Shown here piece by piece: positions 62,797-64,000 of a stretch of DNA of 64,000 bases; position 1 is the stretch's first letter; each line of letters opens with the position of its first letter. Made by a program: the position numbers and the translations under genes. The stretch is from Arion vulgaris (Eukaryota > Mollusca > Gastropoda > Stylommatophora > Arionidae). The notes beneath the pieces were generated by a model. That model was not told the DNA's origin and did not search any database. It saw nothing but the letters and a program-made list of their open reading frames with translations. The DNA lies in assembly GCA_020796225.1 (NCBI GenBank), contig CM036761.1, positions 32,562,928 through 32,626,927 of the forward strand. Direction: 5' to 3'.

Positions 62797-63000
62797 GTTT
62801 TTTTCCGATCCAGAAAGCACGAGCTTTTCAGCTCTTCGACTCGGTGCCATGGACATCGTAACCCTTCGGTTCGGTGCCACGAACACCGTAAATCTGGGGA
62901 ATATGTGGCTTTTTCTGCCATCCCGCGGAATTGAACCCGCACACACAGAGGGATAGTCACCTGTAGTCCAACGCGCTACAAACACGCTGGGCAGACGGGC
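62797..63000 (-). mobile_element. SINE-B (tRNA-derived), minus orientation
   Basis: Minus strand: CCCGTCTGCCCAGCGTGTTT, GTAGCGCGTTGGACTACAGG, GCGGGTTCAATTCCGCGGGA (near-perfect B box), CACGAACCGAAC-like repeats and poly-A. ACTTCAAGCT (62787-62796) and ACTTCAAACT (63001-63010) form a 9/10 target duplication. Confidence 0.92.
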
Positions 63001-63010
63001 ACTTCAAACT

Positions 63011-63428
63011 TTTAAATGTTGCTTCTGATATCTTGTCACTGCCGTGCGACGACGATTGAGTACTTTCTCCGGGTTGGTCCGTTAGGGGTTAAGTTCACAT
63101 AAATGATCTCTTCTATCAAAGCAGCTGTGAGCACACACCACACGGAGCAACAAGTACAGAGGGATGATAAAGAGAATACAGCTTTGCACAAGTCTTATCG
63201 TAGAAGTTGCCAAATGAGCGGAACTTCACTGCAGTTGAATTTCTACCCCGTTACGACATTTGAGCAAATTCTCTTTCTAGGTTCTGTACTGTGTTGTCAG
63301 CAGATTTAACGCCCAATGCGTTTATAGCTGACAGTGAGTCTATAAGAAATACCACCTTGTCTGCAAGCGCTTAATGATTATTTATGTGATATCATGCTAT
63401 TATGATGGGTAAGCGCTCTGCTTTGTAG
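63011..63428. other. unannotated stretch
   Basis: A 68-codon frame at 63103-63309 has no recognised features. Nothing else seen. Confidence 0.35.
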
Positions 63429-63436
63429 TTGTAACA

Positions 63437-63894
63437 CGGCGTTTCCCAAAGTAGGCGGTAGCGCCCCCAGTGGGCGCTGAAGTGTTCTAGGGAAGGGAGG
63501 GAGCGATAGTGGGTTCAGAAGAATTTGGCGGGTGTTCAGGCAATTAGGGGTCGGTGGCTCATTAAAAAAGAAATTACTAGTAAATATTTTTTAATTAATT
63601 ATTTTCGTGATTTTGCTATTGAATAATCATTTAAATTTGAATTCTACATTTTAGTTCATCTTATGCCCGTCTTACGCGATCCATTTTTCATCAATTTTCT
63701 ATTTCATGCTTATAATCTTTTGAAAATTGACCATGTATTACATAAATATATATCAATTGTTTATGTCAAAGAGAAAATAGAGCATGTATATATGTGGAGG
63801 GGGCGTTGGCAAACTGTTATAATGTAGAATGAGGCGATACAAAGTTTATGTTATACAAAGTGGGCGGTGGGCCGAAAAAGTTTGGGAATCTGTG
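63437..63894 (+). mobile_element. MITE-1 (hAT-type) copy
   Basis: Ends CGGCGTTTCCCAAAGTAGGC and GAAAAAGTTTGGGAATCTGTG. Perfect 8-bp duplication TTGTAACA at 63429-63436 and 63895-63902. 458 bp, the same length class as 39394-39852. Contains the family blocks TTTCGTGATTTTGCTATTGA and TTGACCATGTATTACATAAA. Confidence 0.92.
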
Positions 63895-64000
63895 TTGTAA
63901 CATATTCATTCAATGGGTACCACCAAATACACAGTAGTAGCTTGCGTGTACTTAATTACTCCTGCTTCATCAATCATGTTTGCCTCCATTGCCGATCCAT

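Overview
The window is AT-rich, intron/intergenic-type DNA from a eukaryote, most likely an invertebrate animal. A lophotrochozoan such as a mollusc is my guess from repeat style only. I find no bacterial operons, rRNA, free-standing tRNA genes, CRISPR arrays or intact host genes. Nearly every open frame belongs to a tandem repeat or a decayed transposon. The only host-gene candidate I can defend in part is one possible 5' coding exon at 49439-49776 on the minus strand. It has a good start context and a GTAAGT donor but no recognised family. A frameshifted Ser/Pro-rich relic lies at 54253-54540.

The DNA falls into four layers. (1) LINE 3' tails: about ten families (called L1-L10 here as local labels, not repeat-database names), all 5'-truncated to the last 100-450 bases. 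They are recognised by C-terminal 'FGHxxR ... GRPRxxW' type peptides followed by trinucleotide tails, (GAT)n, (ATT)n or (GAA)n. (2) SINEs. SINE-A1/A2 carry (GAA)n tails and 9-14 bp target duplications (12 clear copies, 11 plus-oriented). SINE-B is tRNA-derived (8 copies, all minus-oriented). SINE-C is tRNA-derived (4 copies plus a variant), and SINE-D has two copies. (3) DNA transposons: an internally deleted hAT at 59527-60652 with a frameshifted C-terminal transposase and a perfect 8-bp target duplication; two hAT-type MITE families with 4 copies each, every copy bounded by 8-bp duplications; and a Tc1/mariner-type MITE with 26-bp perfect inverted repeats flanked by TA. (4) Long minisatellites: 47, 27, 20, 35, 32, 82, 20, 48, 18, 32, 40, 18 and 66 bp periods, together roughly one seventh of the window.

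Layout: 0-15 kb is scattered LINE/SINE/MITE insertions with 47-, 27- and 20-bp arrays. 15.1-18.8 kb is almost pure satellite (35, 32, 82 bp). 19-33 kb is LINE tails in mostly unique AT-rich DNA. 33.4-35.9 kb is one LINE 3' region, invaded by a SINE and carrying an expanded 48-bp coding repeat. 36.3-38.5 kb is an 18-bp satellite. 39-42.9 kb is a dense cluster of MITEs and SINEs. 43-58 kb is LINE tails, SINEs and the candidate exon. 58.6-64 kb holds a second 18-bp array, the hAT element and further MITE/SINE copies.

The elements do not form a pathway. What they show is insertion history: SINE inside MITE (8884-9097), SINE inside LINE (33761-33979), a MITE-like element inside a LINE (54849-55047), and a minisatellite grown out of a LINE protein motif (34113-35440). 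I did not find a convincing new functional system. The most unusual signals are that LINE-derived coding minisatellite, the opposite orientation bias of SINE-A and SINE-B, and the tailed non-tRNA-looking SINE-A family.
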